A stretch of 64,000 nucleotides of DNA from Ceratodon purpureus (lineage: Eukaryota; Streptophyta; Bryopsida; Pseudoditrichales; Ditrichaceae): NCBI GenBank assembly GCA_014871385.1, contig CM026426.1:67603692-67667691 (forward strand), read 5' to 3'. A program made the translations under genes and the position numbers. Shown here one piece after another: positions 33,219-45,520 of this stretch (the first letter of the stretch is position 1; every line of letters starts with the position of its first letter). Under the pieces are notes generated by a model. It did no database searches and was not told the DNA's origin. It saw only the letters and a list, made by a program, of their open reading frames with translations.

Positions 33219-34707
33219 GGTAAATGCAGAGCCGTAGATCTACACAAGGCAATTTGTTAGTCGATACGGACACGCGTATATTTGGACCCATACTGTCCTT
33301 TGTATCCCCATTGTCAACAGAACAATGAAATGAACATTGGACAGGCACTCCTTTTCTTTTTGCTTCATCTTCTTGGCGGGATAATTTAGTGGTAACCATT
33401 ATAGAAACCTGTACCCAAGGCTTGTAATAAATTCCAAGGATTGAGGGGCTTATCAACCATGGGGTTCAAACCAATTGGACTGGACTGACCCTAGGGTAGA
33501 ACTTGGGGAAATCGCTTACAAAGGAATCATTCCAAAATTGATTCTTGCGTGCGCATAAGAAATTCGGAATGGGACCTCCGTGCCCCTCTTGAGTAAGACT
33601 TGGGCACTGCTTTGTAGTCCATGTCCATCCTAATTGAACTTGTAAGTGACTTTCAATAGCGGAAATGTACCATTGAGCTTAGCATTCCAGTAGAGTGCAC
33701 GAAGTTCTCGCAGTTCTTCTCCTAGCCGGACCTCGATTTGAAAATGCCCAACGTCAGCGCGAATTATGGAGTTATTCAACAGCATATAAAAAACCAATTG
33801 ACTTCAGTAAGCGGGAAACTCTTACCGAGAGCGATAGAGGTCCATGGTGATATTAGGCGTCTTGGTACTCGGCAAGAACCCAAAATCAGAAATTACAGTT
33901 CTGATACGATCACCAGAGCTCTTCCTTCCGCCAATAGGCTTTAACAATCTCTGCCTAGACAAGGTCTACCCTAGGCCAATTGTCTTCAACTTGCCATTTC
34001 TGGAATCGTTCAAGCATGGGTGCAATTGAATACACTGGTACCGTTGTGTCTATGTTAATTTGGACTAGTTGTTCACGGATGTCTGCAGCATCCAACTCAA
34101 TGGCCTGCACTTCAAGAAATATGTTGAGTCTATCCCAAGTTGTCCAATCGGGGTGTGCTTTGTCATGGAAAAACTCTCTACTTGTGAAGTTGTCCACATA
34201 GAGAAGTCCGGGTGACTCAATAGAGTTGGCAGTGCGTGATTCACGTCTGCGTCTGATAAACCCCTTTGCAACAACCGTCTCAAATTCAAGGAACTCCAGG
34301 CTGTTTGCATATTATCATTGGGAAAGCAATTTGGATCGACTGCAACAAAGGCGCTCTAGAATGTACTCTTGGATTTTTCTTCGGGACTTTGTTTGCCCTC
34401 CATGCTTGCGATAAGCACATTTAGCAAATCATTTGTACATGTACTCTTTGGTGGCCTTTGTCCAAGCTTCGTCCCATGTGATGATTGTTTCCACTTCCAG
34501 TTGTATTAGGCTACTGCTACTGAATGAGCTGTGAGGAGGCATGGCTGGAAAGTTGTCATCCAAAGGGACGGGATTGGAAGAAGATGCGCCTTGGAGGTTG
34601 CTATCGGTAGGTTGGAAGAAGATGGACCTTGGAGTCAAGTGGCGTTGCCCTTGAACTTCACTGGGGGCCTGTGTCCCACGCGTTGGAGATTCAATCCTTT
34701 GTCTCAC
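33219..34707 (-). pseudogene. Decayed upstream exons, probably of the HECT-like gene
   Basis: Protein-like minus-strand segments continue upstream in mixed frames: RLGEELRELRALYWNAKLNG near 33.7 kb, DWTTWDRLNIFLEVQAIELD at 33955-34197, and a Ser/Pro-rich block at 34429-34707. Several stops and shifts intervene. Strand and proximity suggest the same gene, but no domain is recognised. Confidence 0.3.
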
Positions 34708-35074
34708 AAAGCGCCCACAACTCTAGCTTTGCAATCCCTTACCCTTTCTCTTACAACCCTCTCTGTTAGCAATGCGTCCCGGTTAGAAAGCCAAAGCATA
34801 TGCGGATGTCCCCATGTCTCTGTAGACGTCCTCCCGTCTTCTCGGATGTCTTCTGAGACAGGGGACGCTATATTGTGGCTTGTATCCTAAAAACCCTGCA
34901 TTGGTGGGCATTCCTCGCGGCCTCTATGGTCGCCCAATAAGTATGTACAATTCCTTACCCTTACTCGCACAGCCTGCTTTGCAAGAGGCGCACATGCTTA
35001 GAAACCCGTAGGATAATATTGCAACATTAGCATATCCGGACTAACGTGGAGATTGTTTGTGTTATGCAGCCTGG

Positions 35075-35790
35075 GATATAATACCCACTCCGAGTACAAG
35101 GAGGAAGACAAAGATGAAGAAGAAGAATATGATGAAGAGGACGATACAAGTGACGAGCAAAAACCACCTCCAGGGCTGCGTCGAGCAATGGAGCGCGAAC
35201 GGGTTTAGGAGAAGAAGCCACTCACCGTGGATGCTGAAGGCACTCCTTACGCTGCATTGGTGAAGGCATTTGAGGAGGACCTTCGCCTCATTGGCAAGGA
35301 CTTGGATCCTTGTACCAACTTCTCGAACCAGTTGGAGCACGTGCAGAAAAGATTTTTCAAGCGCGTCTATGCAGGTCAACATTCTTCTTAAAATTTATGT
35401 CTGTGATTTTGCCTGTGATGAGGTATATGATGACGTGTATGTGTGGAGTGTAGAGGTAATGTACAATTCTACAAACGTCTTGTGCCTTTTGCAGCCTGGG
35501 AGGTGAAGGGGGAGGGTAATCGGAAGACTATTGATCAGGCATGGATTGTCAAACGGATCAACAAAGTTTTGATCAACATTCGTTTTTGACTAAACATGAT
35601 GATTGACATGAAAACACATAAGCCACCGGAGCTGACCGACAAGCAGTGGAACTGGCTAGTGGCAAAGAGGGCAATTGAAGAGTCCAAAGTGAAGTCAGAC
35701 AGGATGTGGAATGTTGCCAGGGGCAAGAGCACCCAGTCCACGCAGATGGTCGCACTCCCAGAGGCGGCAGTTGTCAAGCTCGTCCATTCA
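35075..35790 (+). pseudogene. Ptta/En/Spm (Transposase_24-like) CACTA protein, spliced, with stops
   Basis: The first block (about 35075-35372) encodes an acidic tract (KEEDKDEEEEYDEEDDTSDE) and PYAALVKAFEEDLRLIGKDL, with TAG at about 35206. After a TTTTGCAG acceptor near 35495 the second block encodes WEVKGEGNRKTIDQAW, TGA near 35587, then KPPELTDKQWNWLV, KSDRMWNVARGKSTQST. The sequence W..K, then PPxLxDxQW..LV, then KS.R...A.GKS..ST is the layout of plant Transposase_24/Ptta proteins of En/Spm elements. I name it by this motif order only. The frame enters the pyrimidine tract beyond 35790. It may be the first half of the protein whose later parts lie at 37.4-38.1 kb. Confidence 0.45.
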
Positions 35791-37190
35791 ACCCTTCACC
35801 CATCTCCTCTCAATTTTCTTTCACGTTCTAGTGACGTGCTCTCTTTAGATTATACCTGCGCTCTGAACGATATTGTATTCTACCCTCGTTTATGTTCCAA
35901 GACCTCCTTACGACGTCTCCGTGTCAATACGATCTTCCCGGATATCTTCTCTAACATGGTTGGGTGTTCCCGAATGACTCAAGCACAAACTCAGCTTGTG
36001 GACAATAAACTGTTGCCCTCTTTACTCCTCCTAAACCTCTACCTTCTCTCACACTCTCCTTCGCTCACTCTCATTTCGTTCCCTCCCTCCCTTACAGTGC
36101 CACTGCTCCTTACTCTTTCCCCCCCTCCTTTCTACTGTTCATTTCTCCTTCACTACCTTTGTTACTTCTTTCCCCCCCTTTTTTCTCATCTTAATTTTCC
36201 TTATGTCCTGCTCCCTCTTCTCCCCTCCCCCTTTCGTCCTCCTCCCCTTCCCTCTTTCTCTCACTCCTATACAAAGTCCAATTTCTCTCCTTCTCTCTCT
36301 TTTCTCACTTCTGTATTTTGTTTTTTTGTTCGCATTTGCATTTCCTTCATGTTCCACCGCACCCCTTTCTCTCTCCCCACTCCCCTTTCCCTCCCACTCC
36401 TCTCCCACACAATCACTCATCACCACTGTCCACTTCAGCCTCCCCCCTTTTTTTTTTCCTTTTGTGATTTTCTCTCACTCTCATTTCCCTTGTATTCCCC
36501 CTCCTCCCTTTCTCTCCTGCTCTCTCCCCCCCCCCCCTCCTCCCTCTCTTATGTAAACTTCAAAATCACTGCGATCTCGTTTATTTTTCCAAATTTTAAA
36601 TTTTATGTCTATGGGGACGTCCCTGACAACGTCTCCATGTCTTGCTCTCGGTTTTCTTTTTTCCACATTCACTATTTAGCCTACTTTTACTTTCACTGTC
36701 TTCGTTGTTTTTTTTTGTTTTTTTTTTTTCTTGCATTTTAATTTCCCTCCTTCTACGCTCTCCTCTCCTCTCTCTTTTCTCCCCACCCCTTTTTTTTTCT
36801 CGCATTTAAATTTCCCTCATGTCCCACCACGCCCCCTTCTCTCTCCCCACTCTCCTTTCCCTCCCTCACCTCTCCTCTTGTCTCGCTCATTACCACTGTC
36901 CACTTCATCCTCCCCTCCTCTTTTTTCTTTTCCTATTTTTTGTTTTTTTCTCTCACTCTTCTAAACCTCACATCCCCCTTTGCTATTTCTCTCACTCTCT
37001 CAGTCCTATCAACTATCTACTCTGTCCTCTTCACTTATTTTTTTTCCTTTTTAATTTATCTTTCTTCTCACTCTCATTTTGACTTCACTGCAGTTTTTTT
37101 GTATTTTTTTTTTTTGTATTTTTTTTTTTTAATTTCTCCATCCCTCATTCCCTTATATCCCCCCTTCATCCCCCCCCCCCCCCTTGCCCG
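35791..37190 (+). repeat. 1.4 kb pyrimidine-rich tract with internal duplication
   Basis: Almost all T and C on the plus strand (runs such as TTTTTTTTTT and CCCCCCCCCC). A block around 36340-36500 is repeated at about 36815-36960 (CTCTCTCCCCACTC, then ACCACTGTCCACTTCA). Long Leu/Ser/Pro or Arg/Glu/Lys ORFs here are compositional. Confidence 0.85.
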
Positions 37191-37429
37191 TGCCTCCAAG
37201 TCCTATTGGCTCACCTTGTGTCTTTCACTTCGTTACGCAGTCTCGTACCTCTCCTATCCAGATTCTTTTCTTTCTCCAAGGACGTCTCTCAAGACATCCT
37301 TCCAAATTGTCTTTGATGATGTATCTCTGTCTCGCACGCAGTTTTCTCTTACCCACTTTGACTATCTTCAAAATGTATTTGTGGTCATTCGTATTTTTTA
37401 AATAATTCCACGATTTCCATTGTACTCAA

Positions 37430-38107
37430 TTACGGCTGAGTATTTGTCTGCAAAGAGAGCCGTATGAGTCAAAAATAAATGATGAGGTGGAGGAGCAGTA
37501 CCAGCGGCTGCAGCATGCGAAGGACTCGGCCATCGGTGATCATGAAACCGACCTCAACGATCTGGGCTCCAGGATGGATGACCTCGAGGCACGGCTAGAG
37601 GCATCAAACGAGAAGCTCGAGCAGAGAATCAACGCATCTAACATGCATCTAGAGTGCAAGATGGACAAATCCAACAAGCGCTTGGAGGCCATGCTCCAGC
37701 AGCTGCTCACCGCCCGCACCTCCAACCTCTTGGTTTCACTCCCCCCATCTGCGGATCTCTCGCAGCTTCCACCACCCGCATCTATAAAGGTCTCTCGAGC
37801 AGAGGTGGCTCTCCTAGAGCCAAACAAGGCACCATCTCCAACCTCCGCAGCCGCAGAAGACGTCTCCAACCACAGCTCCCTAGAGGATCCCAACACCGCC
37901 ACCACGGAGGACGTCGCATCGAGACAGTCCATCGAGCATTCCAAAGAAGAGGGCTTGAAAGAGAGTGCTGGAGCTGCAGACAAATCCCTTGCACCGGATG
38001 CTGCTGAGGAAGCCCAGGAGGAGGATGTGTACATTGTCGTTGATGCCCCAATGTCTGCTACGCGGACAGCTGAAGCAGTCCATGGCGGGCAGGTAATGGC
38101 AGCCTAG
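37430..38107 (+). CDS. Coiled-coil and Ala/Glu-rich protein segment, possible last exon of the CACTA-type gene
   Basis: The open frame runs from about 37430 to the TAG ending 38107 without an ATG near its start, so it is probably an exon. Heptad repeats are strong (LGSRMDDLEARLEASNEKLE, QRINASNMHLECKMDKSNK). They are followed by a Pro/Ser segment and an acidic Ala-rich tail. In Transposase_24 proteins a short conserved block followed by coiled coil is usual after the core, which fits the position, but the 1.4 kb pyrimidine tract would have to be an intron. No catalytic motif is present. Confidence 0.4.
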   Translation, partial: LRLSICLQREPYESKINDEVEEQYQRLQHAKDSAIGDHETDLNDLGSRMDDLEARLEASNEKLEQRINASNMHLECKMDKSNKRLEAMLQQLLTARTSNLLVSLPPSADLSQLPPPASIKVSRAEVALLEPNKAPSPTSAAAEDVSNHSSLEDPNTATTEDVASRQSIEHSKEEGLKESAGAADKSLAPDAAEEAQEEDVYIVVDAPMSATRTAEAVHGGQVMAA

Positions 38108-38509
38108 ACAGTATGCTAAGATTCAGGCGTAACTCCATCCTACACTGTCTACACAAACATTTGGGAAATGCATAGACACCCCACTAGACATTTTTGCGTC
38201 TCTAGAGACATCTTGAATTGCATACCCTAAACATTACCATGTTTGATTGGATTTCCACATCCTTCGTTGGGCATGCCCCTCCTGAATGCCTCTACATGTT
38301 GTAGCCTGTTTGTTGGGACATCTTTCAATTCTCTAGCCCCTCTGCACTGACTGTCTCATGCCTTGAATCAAAGTATTAATTACTGATCGTGTTTGAGAGG
38401 TTCCTTCATGTTGCTGGTGTTACCTATGTTTCTAATAGTGAACGTGAGTGATCTATGTAGTCCCAAATGGATAAACTAATGATGATTTGCAATTGCAGGA
38501 TCCGTGGAG

Positions 38510-38900
38510 AACACCTTTGGGGCCTTGAGCATTGGGAACACCTTGCACTCATGGTGCAATTCGCCGGAATCTGAAGACTAGTTCACTCACAAAATCACAG
38601 CCAAAGACACCTAAGCTAGCGGGCTTGTGTAAACCGGCAAAGGCAACGCCCCTTTCTAAGTCGTCAAAGCTTGATTCATCAAAGCAAGCTAGCATGACGA
38701 AAGCGAGGTTGCCGGTTGAGAAGGTAAGCAAAACTTACCCCCACTTCACTAATGGTCCTATATGTAGCCATTTTTGATCTTTGAATTCGAGTATGGACAC
38801 ACTGTTTGTGCATGAGTTCAGGTTGGCGCCTCAACAAGAGCGAAGGCCGCAAAGAAGAAGTGAATATGCAGACATCCTCAAAACAGAGTACGTCATTCAC
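38510..38900 (+). pseudogene. Small basic exons with a convincing intron
   Basis: A Lys/Ser-rich block (TKSQPKTPKLAGLCKPAK, then SKQASMTKARLPVEK) ends at GAG AAG before GTAAGC at about 38728. A matching acceptor GAGTTCAG lies at about 38820, followed by LAPQQERRPQRRSEYADIL and a GTACGT donor. This is typical of a Lys/Pro-rich linker in a spliced gene. No family is recognised. It may continue the gene at 35-38.1 kb. Confidence 0.3.
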
Positions 38901-39756
38901 AAACTACAGGAACCAGAATTTGTTGCTGGTGCTCCACATTTGGATAGATCACGTATGTTTCTAAATTTCACGTCTTTGAGGACGTCTTTCCAATGGTCCG
39001 CTATAGTGCATGAATGTTTTTGACAACGTCTGTGGGGATTGTTGGAGATGTCTGCGGAGACGTCCTGCGAGACGATACCAACCGTAGTTGCTCATGAGAC
39101 CAGCCAGTTTGTGCCACATTGCGTTTGTTCCGGAGTTCCACGTTCTCCAAATAAGTATTGTACCATGCATACGTAGATTAAGCACCTCGTGTAAAACACT
39201 GCATTTCTCTTTTGTTGTTTTCTCTTCTCTAACCCAATACGTCTCTGGTTCCCTTGACAGTTGCAGACGTTAAGAACTTCGTGGGATCATGATACTTGTA
39301 CTCTCGGACACAGTTGTCACCGTTGTACATCAAAGCAAGGCAGTTCTCTTTATCCACAAAATATTATCACGTTCTATGTCATTGGGTGTAGTAACTAACT
39401 TCGAGGCATTCCAGCCATTACTCAATGTTTACTTTGGGCTATTGGATCCTTGTTTCAACCAATTTTATTTCTCTAACTTCACTTCTACGTTGTATTCTGC
39501 ACCTTCACTTCTACGTTGCATTTTCTTGCACGCATGTCCTCTAACCCATGTACTCTCGAAATAGTGTGGAAAGATGTCGTTATCACCTGTGCGTCTTCAT
39601 CGAGAGCACTCGATCTTTATTAAAACGTCTTCTAGTACGCCCTCTATGTGAAGGAGATGATGTTAGGCTAGACGTTTGCCAATGCAGGTCCTATTGACGC
39701 ATAATGTCTTTGGCATGCTTCCTGACTCGTCTCAAAGCATAGACAAACATTCTCCT

Positions 39757-40480
39757 AAACGTCTAATGACTGACGCGTGGATGTTTTGCGGCAGGTCTCC
39801 ATAATTCAACGTGATATCCGCGATAGCAAGTATACGTTCCCTTTGGATGTCTGTGAGGACGTCCCACGTGACATTGAGATGTCAAATAAAGCACGTTTGG
39901 ACCGAGCATATATCTCGATGGCAAAACTTAATGACGTCTTCTATAACATGTCATACATGCATCAAAACATCCTCCTAAACATCACGTAACGTAAAACCAC
40001 GCATGACAGGATGTCAACATAGTCACCCCAATGTTCACAGAGACATAAGCCCTAACATCAATAATAACAGCTTCACTATATACATGAAACATCAAAAGGT
40101 CATCCCGGACATTCCCTTGAACGTCCAATGACTAACGCGTGGATGTTTTGCAGCACGTCTCCATAATTCAGTGTCATGTCTGCAATAGCAAAGATATGTT
40201 CCTGCTGGATGTTTGTAAGGACGCCCTCCATAACATTGGGATGTCTAATAAAACACGTTTGGACCGAGAATGAATCTGGATGCTGAAACTTAATGACGTC
40301 TTCTATAACGTGTATTACATGCCTAGAAACATCCTCCTAAACATCACGTAAAGTAAATCCATGCATCACAAGATGTCAACACAGTCACGCAGATAATCGC
40401 TCAGACATAGGCCCTAACATCCGTAATGACAGCTTCTCTACGTACATGAGACATGCAAACATCATCCTAAATGTTTGCAG
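39757..40480 (+). repeat. Two tandem copies of a 362 bp unit rich in GACGTC-like motifs
   Basis: ATGACTGACGCGTGGATGTT recurs as ATGACTAACGCGTGGATGTT 362 bp later. Further matched blocks include TTAATGACGTCTTCTATAAC and ACATCCTCCTAAACATCACG. GACGTC/GATGTC motifs are scattered from 38.9 to 40.5 kb. There is no gene. Confidence 0.8.
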
Positions 40481-41748
40481 TGACGTACCCATTGACATGA
40501 TCATGTCTTATAAGCACCAAATTCACGGGCATAGAAATGTCCACTAAAACATTGTAGCACAGCGTGGCATCAGTATTCCTCCGGAAAGCACTTAATTGAC
40601 ACTATGTACCCTCCAAAGTAAACCACTCCGCGTTTGTTCCCACTTAGACCTGTAGTTTTCCTCCTTTTAGACAATAACGTTAAATCACCACCCGGATCCG
40701 TCCGTTCACCACTACCTAGACTGGTTGGTCTAAGGCGGACGTTTTGCCTCGTTCCTATTTTCCGGCTTTTTAGACAAGTGGCCGGTTCCCAGTGATCCGT
40801 CTATGCTTTCAAGTGGCTAGATTCTCCACCATCGCGAGACTTAAAGTGGCTGGACACCCCACTGTTCCTACCTAACACCTGGAGAGGGAGGAGTGCTCCC
40901 TCTGTATGACTATGGACCGGTCCGGATAACTATTCAATACCAGTTACAAGGACGGAGTTCACACTACAACAACATTACAGGATGGTTGCCCAGTGTCCTA
41001 ACTGTATCATCTCTCTTTGGGATTGGTTCGCAATGAGTAGTCTGGCTCTTATCTTATCCTCAGGAAGCGACCGGCCCTATTCAGGATTCCGGTGTACACA
41101 CGACCCTTCATGTCGTTAAGACTACCAATCCATGCTGCAGCACGTCTTCCCTCCCCTCCAGGCTCTTTCCGGACCTTGGAAACCTCAACATTTGGCGCTT
41201 AACACCTTTCCAAATCTCCAAGCAATCTCCGAACTGTCACACTGTTCAACACTCTCCTAGAACTCTACCAGAGACAACAATACCAGCAAACCGTTGCTGC
41301 AATGGACCAATTAGCCAACCGTTCAACACAACAAATCCAAAAGTATATTCTCAATTGCATAATAAAAAACGGCGTACAAAAACAAGGCCCAAGCCTTCGG
41401 AAAATTCCTGACTTAAGTACTACTTCCTACCGAGCCTCTTGTAGACAAGTGGCCCACTAAGATCCGAAATTTCCGGTTCTTGGATCCCGCAAATCCCGGA
41501 TTGGTGGCCGCCTCCTATTCCTAGTTACTGCTGCTAACTATGCGGATTGATAGCCGAGTGCAACTAAGCCCCATCGTTAGTCGCTGCCATTCTATCCAGT
41601 TCCTATCCTATCCCTACTCCTTCTCGAACCTTGGGCTACTCCTAGATCCTTCCGGTCTTCCTTTCTTCTGGCCTCGTTTCTTCAACTGTTTTAGCTATGG
41701 GCCAACTCGAGGAGTTTCTGGCACCGGTCGGTTGTCAACCTTTCGGAC
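40481..41748. other. No supportable gene
   Basis: CCGG-rich sequence. CAACATTTGGCGCTTAACAC at about 41187 resembles the LTR end plus primer site of plant Gypsy elements, but no matching second LTR was found. ATGGACCAATTAGCCAACCG at 41301 starts only a short frame. Confidence 0.4.
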
Positions 41749-43562
41749 TCAAACTGCCTGAACCGCGGGGGAAGGAGACCATGTAGCCACCGGAGCTACA
41801 TCGATGACCGTCTGCGCTCGTTCCGGAGACGGGGTTACTTGTACGGGAACAAGTGACGCTCCTACAGGTGGCCCGGGTCTTCCATCTAGATTGATGCTCT
41901 CCGGGTTAAAGGCATCTATCCCTTCCAGAATGGGGATACCGTGAAGGCTGTCCTGAGTAATTGGAAGAGGATCTGTTGACGGCCGTCCCTGCTCCAATTG
42001 CACAAGTGACCGGATGGTTGACAGGATCGGAGACTTGGTCCGGACCCACATCCAGTGCTCGCGCTTCCGGAGTCTTGAGTGCCTCTTGGTCTGCTGATGG
42101 AGCAGGTGGAGCCAAAGGAGCGGCTTTATTTGTCTCAAGGCTCGCTACCAATTCCCTCATCTTTGCCTAGGTTCCTTCCATCACCTGTGTCTGGTCGTGC
42201 ATGAACAAAACAATGGCCCTCCGGGCTGGATCTGTTTGGCGCATCAAAAACTCTTGGTAGACGGCGCACCTGCTGGCCACATCTATCGGAAGGGCTAGAG
42301 TTTCTTTGACGTGCACGAGGCTCTGGACATCTGAAGCTGCTCGGTTTTGGGTTTCCCGGAAATCTAACCGGGCACGTGAAGCTCATGTTCGAGTTTGATC
42401 ACCTTCTCCCGGTTACGCGCCACTTGCGCCTCATGAAATACTTGTTGGTCCGCCATGTCCCGGAAGCTGTGAAGCTAGGCAATGCATTCCTCTATCCAGG
42501 CAGTTCTCGTTATCGCAATCACGTCCTGCGCCAACCGATGTTCGTGCTTGGTGATTTCTAGAGGTACAGGACATAGTAGGTCATCTGTCCGGCCAGGTTG
42601 GTCAAGTCCACATACGGGTCCCTAATATGTTCTGGTGGACCAATGGGCTTGAGGGATTCCGTGCTAAGGTTACGCTTGGCCGATGTGGAGGACCGGAGAG
42701 TATCGGGCGGTTGTCCTACTCCTTGGTTCGGCCGTCCCTTCTTTGGCGTGGGCGAAATCTCCATTACGTCATCATCGTTGTCGGAGACTACCGGCTCTGC
42801 TTCCGCATACCTCTGGAGACTCTTCAGCTTATTGTACTCCACTATCTCTCAGGGCGTCAACAGTCCTTTACGCCGGTAGAGGTGGATGAAGAAGGTCAGA
42901 ACGCAGGTGGGAGGTTTCTTCACCCTCTTGAGTTTTTCCACCTCCCGGTCGATGAGTGTCTTCATCATGGCACCCCAGTCAACTTCGATCCACCGGTTCA
43001 TGGCCCGGATGAAGGTAGATGCCCACTTGATGGTCACCCATTTGGGCTTTTCCAGGTGGAAAATCGGGTTGAGAAACCCTACCACCATCCGGGCGTCCAC
43101 ATGATCAATGTCCTCCAGAGTCCATCCTTCCCGTGCGTCCCCGACCGTCTTGATGAACTAGTGGATGAAATCACGAGCCTCCGGCGTCGAGACGTCGCCT
43201 GGCCGAAAGTTATACATATCCCATCACATCTGTGCCGTCCACAGATCTAGCTCCCGCTGGATAGTCCCTTGGTTGTTTGGATTTCTGACCAGAATCTCCT
43301 GAGCCGGAAGTGCCTCCGGCCAAGCCCACGCCTTATCAAGGAACAACGGACATCGTATGATGTTCAGAATCTCTTGAAGACGATTCCGGCGATCATCCGG
43401 TGGCATCAACGGCATAATCGAGGCTACCTTCAACAGAGGACTTTCCTTCGGTTCTCTCCCTCTCCTAGCCATACTATCGAACATCCTTACAGTCCTTCCG
43501 GCAACCCTTGCACGCACGATCCTCACACAGTCCCTCAACTTACAGAAACACTTATGGCTCAT
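41749..43562 (-). pseudogene. Gag-like structural protein of a minus-strand element, four in-frame stops
   Basis: A single minus frame is coding-like from 43562 to 42558 with no frameshift but four stops: TGA after TAQM (about 43224), TAG about 43160, TGA at about 42846 and TAG at 42558. Segments include LEDIDHVDARMVVGFLNPIF and IEVDWGAMMKTLIDREVEKL, then an acidic linker. MARRGREPKESPLLKVASI near 43469 is a plausible start. Past 42558 it continues in mixed frames as a coiled coil (QVFHEAQVARNREKVIKLEH) and a Pro/Ala-rich tail to 41749. No zinc knuckle or pol follows. Gag identity is inference from size, helical content and context. Confidence 0.4.
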
Positions 43563-43670
43563 CGTCTCTTCTCTGTCGACCTAAGTACGTAGTGCGACAT
43601 ATATCAAGGAGCACATGGTCCTGGCGCGCACAAGACGACAAAAGAAAGGAGGATCACGGCCTCCCTTCTG

Positions 43671-43682
43671 CCTTTTATACTC
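43671..43682 (-). promoter_or_regulatory. TATA box for the minus-strand gag-like unit
   Basis: GAGTATAAAAGG on the minus strand lies about 110 bp upstream of the frame at 43562. That is a plausible promoter distance inside an LTR or leader. No LTR pair was identified. Confidence 0.4.
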
Positions 43683-43799
43683 AGCCCCAGCTCCAGCCCT
43701 TCATCATGGACGATCGCGACCAGCTGCGCTTTAATTGTCGCTGCCGCCCTTCCCGTACGAATTACTGCTCTCGGCTGCTGCCCTAAGTCTAACTGAGTT

Positions 43800-45095
43800 A
43801 GGACGCGGTTCGGACCCTTGTCCTAAGTCTAACCGGTTTCGCTGGCTCGGCCGAAGTCCCTAGGGTCCGTCCGGTCGTTTATTTATTTAACTAATCGTCT
43901 TAACCGGTTGTTACTATGATCTAAGTCAAACATACGTATTCCTACGATGTAACTTCTAGTTTTTTTCATTTTATTCATCGGAAATAGCCTTCCGGTGGAT
44001 TAACCGTGGAAATCACTTTTCACAAACATATGTCGGATAGAGTTTATGTCTACATGGACATTGGCGTGGACATTACACTTTCAGTACATAGACGTCTTGA
44101 TTAACAATATGATATCACGGGTGACGTCAATAGTAACACACCTCCAGTTCAAAAATAACCAAAACTGTGCTTACGTGGCATGTCACGTCACCCCTTCGCG
44201 GTAGACACGTCAGATTTTCACGCCGCCACGTTAGATTTTCGCGCCGCCACATCTAAAAATGGCGGGTTCAGTTGGACCGCCACGTCACCACCGGTAGCGA
44301 TGACACCTTGTCCTATGTGGCACTGCCTTGACCATGTGTCGACAACGTGGCCTCCACGTTGCAGAGTTCATTGCCCTCCAAAATCACCCCAAGACGCGCG
44401 TGTTACGGAGATGTCGAGACGTTTTTGAGGATGTTTGCATTTGTTTTTGCTCTGTCTTGGATGTTTTCATGACTATACGACACCCTTTCTAACGACCTCT
44501 TGTTTTTTTGGACATTTTCTGGGATGTCATAAAAACTCGGGATTCTTTTAATGCACGTTCCGACGGACGCTTAACTACCTGTGAACGTGTATATGTTCAG
44601 GCTTGCCTTGAACATGATCAAGAGTAAATGTACGGGGGGACATGGAGTCATATGAAGAATCTCCATCCGAAAGAGGCCCTCTCGCATCAACAAATCTTGC
44701 TACCCCCGCTAACCAGGTATGATAATATCGACCTCTAAAGCATATGCTCAGGTTTCCGATCACCTTCTTCAACTATAGCCATAGGCCGTCATTCGTAATT
44801 GCCGAAGAATTCTGACACCGAAACATGTTTTACTCACTGCCTAGTAGACCTAGGGCAGGCTCTTTCCCATCGAAGAAACTGCTATATGACTTTTGTTGAG
44901 CCTGTTTCTTCGTACCCTAACAGGAGGAGAAGACATTAGCCCACGATTCAGGAAATGCCGGGGAATCTGTCCAGGTACACGCATGTCCCAGTCAGACGTA
45001 CGAACATAAGTAATCAGACACTGTTAACATTTGATTTTAGCAACGTCAATAATACTGAGAAATGGTACTAACTCACCCCATTTATGTGCGGTGAA
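43800..45095. other. No supportable gene
   Basis: This stretch contains a short repeat, AGATTTTCACGCCGCCAC/AGATTTTCGCGCCGCCAC, near 44215 and several CACGTCA motifs. Nothing coding is convincing. Confidence 0.45.
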
Positions 45096-45107
45096 CAGAT
45101 GTCAGAG

Positions 45108-45520
45108 GAAGTCATGAAGACCCCATCACACATGGCCTTACCCCCCTCGTCCAAGAAGTCATCTGGGACGGCTCAGAGAAGCTTAGCGTCCGAGCTTACA
45201 ACCATGAAGAACTCTTACATGCACTAACGGCCTGGAGAACCGAGGTGGAATCCCACATGAAAAGCAGTGCAGTCGAAATATCGAACATGTCCAAGAAACT
45301 AGACATGATAGTCGATATGCAAATCAGCCTGGCCAAGAGCATTCGGCACCGTAGCGTTGATATACCAAGTCACGAATCAACGGTGAAGACCGCTGTCGGA
45401 GCCCTCGCACCCTGGGAACCAACGACTCAAACAACGAAATCTGTAGAGCTTGTTCATCCGCCGCCGACAAAGCGTGTTCCGCTTCCGCACTTACTGAAGA
45501 TCCCAGTACGTCGACCGTGG
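45108..45520 (+). pseudogene. Coiled-coil exon, upstream part of a spliced CACTA-type gene
   Basis: Read after a GTGAACAG acceptor, the frame is open (DPITHGLTPLVQEVIWDG, ALTAWRTEVESHMKSSAVEI, NMSKKLDMIVDMQISLAKS). It reaches a good donor (CCCA before GTACGT) near 45506. A further short exon-like stretch lies at 45726-45911 after TTTTGCAG. Heptads suggest a coiled coil. Strand and spacing link it to the exons at 46077-46746. Confidence 0.35.

Noticed and set aside
35791-37400. Leu/Ser/Pro ORFs and opposite-strand Arg/Glu/Lys ORFs that look like membrane or basic proteins
   Set aside because: Direct product of polypyrimidine composition. No ATG-led conserved segment was seen.
40606-41192. Possible solo LTR ending CCTCAACA before TTTGGCGC
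   Set aside because: A primer-site-like sequence is present, but I found no second LTR, polypurine tract or target duplication.
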